From Fen-1258 sp964595365 (GTDB taxonomy: Bacteria; Bacteroidota; Ignavibacteria; Ignavibacteriales; Melioribacteraceae): a stretch of 8,394 nt of DNA. Below, one piece after another: positions 6,680 to 8,394 of this stretch. The translations under genes and the position numbers were made by a program. How positions within the stretch are numbered: the stretch's first letter is position 1; every line of letters starts with the position of its first letter. A model generated the notes under the pieces. The model was not told the origin of the DNA. It saw only the letters and a program-made list of their open reading frames with translations, and made no database searches. Location of the stretch: the NCBI GenBank assembly GCA_964595365.1, contig CAZQQC010000126.1, forward strand, positions 1 through 8,394, in the 5' to 3' direction.

Positions 6680-7945
6680 ATGAGTGACTATTTTTACAAA
6701 TGTTTTGATTGCAGTAAGATTTACAATAAGAACGAGATCGAAAAAAATTTGATCTATCTTTGTCCTTCTTGCGGTAAAGTTGAAAAGAATAAGCCGCTGA
6801 GGGGCATTCTTTTGATTGAATATGATTATTCATCGATCAGCAGAAAATATTCAAAGAAAGATTTTCTAAAACTTCAAACCGGAAAATTTTGGCTGTATGA
6901 TTTTTTGTGGCCGATTAATTTTGAAAATTATGCTGTCGCTCCGCTTCTCCGGAATGATATTAATAGATTGGCTCTTCCGTCCGATTGCTTGTTAAAATAT
7001 TCATACGAAGAAGAAGAAATTTTTGTATTGGATGACACGCGAAATCCAACCTTATCATTTAAAGATCGTGCTTCGAGTCTTGTGGCATTAAAAGCTTTTG
7101 AGCTTGGAATTGATTTTATTTCTGCCGCATCGACCGGCAATGCCGGTTCATCACTTGCAGGAATCTGTGCCAGGCTAGGATTGAAGTCGTCTATTTTTGT
7201 TCCGAAAAATATTCCGGAGGCAAAAAGAATACAAATTCAATCGTTTGGTGCCGAACTTGTTTTGGTTGACGGCGATTATGATCTTGCTTTCGATATTTGT
7301 CTTGAAATTTCTTCAGCAAAGAAATGGTACAATAGAAATACCGCTTACAATCCGCTTACCATCGAAGGTAAAAAATCAGCCGCGTTTGATATTTTTATTT
7401 CAACCAAAGGGAAAATGCCGGATATTGTTTTTGTACCAACCGGAGATGGCGTTGTACTTTCCGGACTTTACAAAGGTCTTTGGGAATTGAGAGAACTTAA
7501 GTGGATTGAAAAAATTCCCAAATTAGTTGTTGTTCAGGCAAATGGCGCTAATGCTGTTGTGAGGTATTTCGCGAATCAAAGATTTGAGTACATGCCGGCA
7601 AAAAGTATTGCCGATTCAATTTCTGCCGGCGCACCCAGATGTTTATATCTCACTTATGATTCCATAATTAAGTCTAACGGTGAAGTTATTGAAGTTACCG
7701 ATGAAGAAATTCTTAATGCGCAAAAGTACGTAGCACAAAATTATGGAATAATGATTGAACCATCTTCGTCTTCTACATTTGCCGCTTATAAAAAATATAT
7801 ACTGGAAAAGAAAATCGACAATCAAAAAGCATTGCTGCTTTTCACCGGTAACGGATTGAAAGATACTACTTCGTTAAAAATATGGAATCAGAATATCGAT
7901 CCATCTTCATCAGAACTTATCAAAGAAAAATTTTTAGGTAAATGA
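6680..7945 (+). CDS. threonine-synthase-like PLP-dependent enzyme
   Basis: A 421-residue fold-type II PLP enzyme. It opens with a zinc ribbon C8-x2-C11-x16-C28-x2-C31, as in many threonine synthases. NPTLSFKDRASS follows, with Lys128 as the Schiff-base lysine, then the substrate loop STGNAGSSLAG (151-161) and the PLP-phosphate loop PTGDGVVLSG (253-262). The start is supported by the ribbon beginning at residue 8. The closest textbook reaction is O-phosphohomoserine to threonine. However, it overlaps the MobA-like gene by ATGA and stands in a purine-catabolism cluster where E. coli has ygeX, another fold-type II enzyme that converts 2,3-diaminopropionate to pyruvate and ammonia. So either it is a relocated ThrC, or it does the diaminopropionate (or a related beta-elimination) step here. 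The sequence cannot decide, and for that reason no symbol is given. It begins 8 nt after the GIY-YIG relic. Confidence 0.87.
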   Translation: MSDYFYKCFDCSKIYNKNEIEKNLIYLCPSCGKVEKNKPLRGILLIEYDYSSISRKYSKKDFLKLQTGKFWLYDFLWPINFENYAVAPLLRNDINRLALPSDCLLKYSYEEEEIFVLDDTRNPTLSFKDRASSLVALKAFELGIDFISAASTGNAGSSLAGICARLGLKSSIFVPKNIPEAKRIQIQSFGAELVLVDGDYDLAFDICLEISSAKKWYNRNTAYNPLTIEGKKSAAFDIFISTKGKMPDIVFVPTGDGVVLSGLYKGLWELRELKWIEKIPKLVVVQANGANAVVRYFANQRFEYMPAKSIADSISAGAPRCLYLTYDSIIKSNGEVIEVTDEEILNAQKYVAQNYGIMIEPSSSSTFAAYKKYILEKKIDNQKALLLFTGNGLKDTTSLKIWNQNIDPSSSELIKEKFLGK

Positions 7946-8394
7946 AAAAACAAGATATATGCGGATTGCTGATTTCTGCCGGGCTATCTGAAAGGATGGG
8001 CAGTTTCAAACCATTAATGCTTTTCAACGGGGAAACATTTGTAACCGGAATCACCCGAAAACTTCTCGGTCTTTGTAATAAAGTTATAATTGTAACCGGA
8101 TTTCAAAGCGAAAAAATTGAAGTCCTTATAAATTCTCAATTCCTCGCCTCGCGGGATGCAAGACGAAGCGGGTCAATGCTCAATTCTGAATTTAAAGATA
8201 GAGTCTCAAATGTTTACAACCCTCACTTTGAAAAAGGAATGTTCACTTCCCTAAAAGCCGGCATCGAACATCTCAAAAATTCGGAATGGGTCCTTTATCA
8301 TTTTGTCGATCAACCGTTTTTCACAAATGATTTTTATTATGAGATGATTTCACAAACCCAAAATGATTACGATTGGATTCAGCCGGTTCATAAC
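7942..8394 (+). CDS. MobA/MocA-like molybdenum cofactor nucleotidyltransferase (N-terminal part)
   Basis: The first 151 codons of a gene running off the right edge; the ATG overlaps the preceding stop as ATGA and is preceded by AGG, which suggests translational coupling. GLLISAGLSERMGSFKPLM (8-26) is the NTP-binding loop LxAGxSxRMGxxK of the MobA/MocA/GlmU-like transferases. VIIVTGF, NPHFEKGMFTSLKAGI and FVDQPF (usual form VDQP/GDMP, with the metal-binding Asp) follow in family order. The closest known relative is YgfJ, the molybdopterin cytidylyl- or guanylyltransferase of xanthine-dehydrogenase clusters; the role would be finishing the cofactor of the hydroxylase encoded at the left edge. 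Odd point: between VTGF and NPHF there are about 20 residues more than in E. coli YgfJ. The extra part (ending ASRDARRSGSMLNS) comes from a hairpin-forming segment at 8131-8193. The frame stays open through it, so the protein may still be made. Confidence 0.9.
   Translation, partial: MKKQDICGLLISAGLSERMGSFKPLMLFNGETFVTGITRKLLGLCNKVIIVTGFQSEKIEVLINSQFLASRDARRSGSMLNSEFKDRVSNVYNPHFEKGMFTSLKAGIEHLKNSEWVLYHFVDQPFFTNDFYYEMISQTQNDYDWIQPVHN
8131..8193. repeat. hairpin element inserted in frame in the MobA-like gene, flanked by short direct repeats
   Basis: CTCGCCTCG (8143-8151) pairs with CGAAGCGGG (8164-8172) over nine positions with one mismatch and one G-T, around a 12-nt loop. The segment is flanked by near-identical 12-mers AATTCTCAATTC (8131-8142) and AATTCTGAATTT (8182-8193), 51 nt apart. 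Within them the exact 8-mer CTCAATTC recurs at 8135-8142 and 8179-8186. Removing 51 nt leaves an uninterrupted VLINSEFKDRV reading that fits the length of the family. It is locally GC-richer than the surrounding gene. Confidence 0.6.

Overview
The window looks like part of a bacterial chromosome from an AT-rich (roughly 40% GC by eye) member of the FCB group. An Ignavibacteriota- or Bacteroidota-like organism is the best guess. The guess rests on base composition, weak Shine-Dalgarno sites, and the kinds of small accessory relics between genes (GIY-YIG, ORF6N, MNT-type nucleotidyltransferase, TCCCGAT/ATCGGGA palindromes). There is no rRNA or other marker to prove it.

The intact genes are those of the anaerobic purine (urate/xanthine) catabolism and 'selenium-dependent molybdenum hydroxylase' cluster known from Escherichia coli and gut anaerobes. 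In order: the 3' end of a [2Fe-2S] subunit of a xanthine dehydrogenase-type molybdenum hydroxylase (1-225, +); full-length ygfK, a large Fe-S/FAD/NAD(P)H oxidoreductase (3649-500, -); ygeY, an M20 metallohydrolase (3862-5112, +); ygeW, a knotted-type carbamoyltransferase (5270-6280, +); a threonine-synthase-like PLP enzyme (6680-7945, +); and the start of a MobA/MocA-like molybdenum-cofactor nucleotidyltransferase (7942-8394, +, cut by the window end). The last two overlap as ATGA. ygfK is divergent from ygeY across a 212-nt region holding candidate promoters and dyad symmetries, and convergent with the molybdenum hydroxylase subunit.

Functionally, the molybdenum hydroxylase and its cofactor-maturation enzyme would handle xanthine/urate oxidation level. 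YgfK would feed or remove electrons. YgeY and YgeW would process ureido/carbamoyl intermediates, the latter possibly yielding carbamoyl phosphate for ATP. The PLP enzyme sits where E. coli has YgeX (2,3-diaminopropionate ammonia-lyase), and may replace it.

The other theme is decay at the joints. Between the intact genes lie a truncated nucleotidyltransferase start (349-about 510), a frameshifted tail of an ORF6N-domain protein (5094-5257), and a frameshifted GIY-YIG nuclease gene flanked by palindromes (6295-6672). A hairpin-forming segment of about 51 nt also appears to be inserted in frame inside the MobA-like gene (8131-8193). No tRNA, rRNA, CRISPR array or complete insertion sequence was seen.
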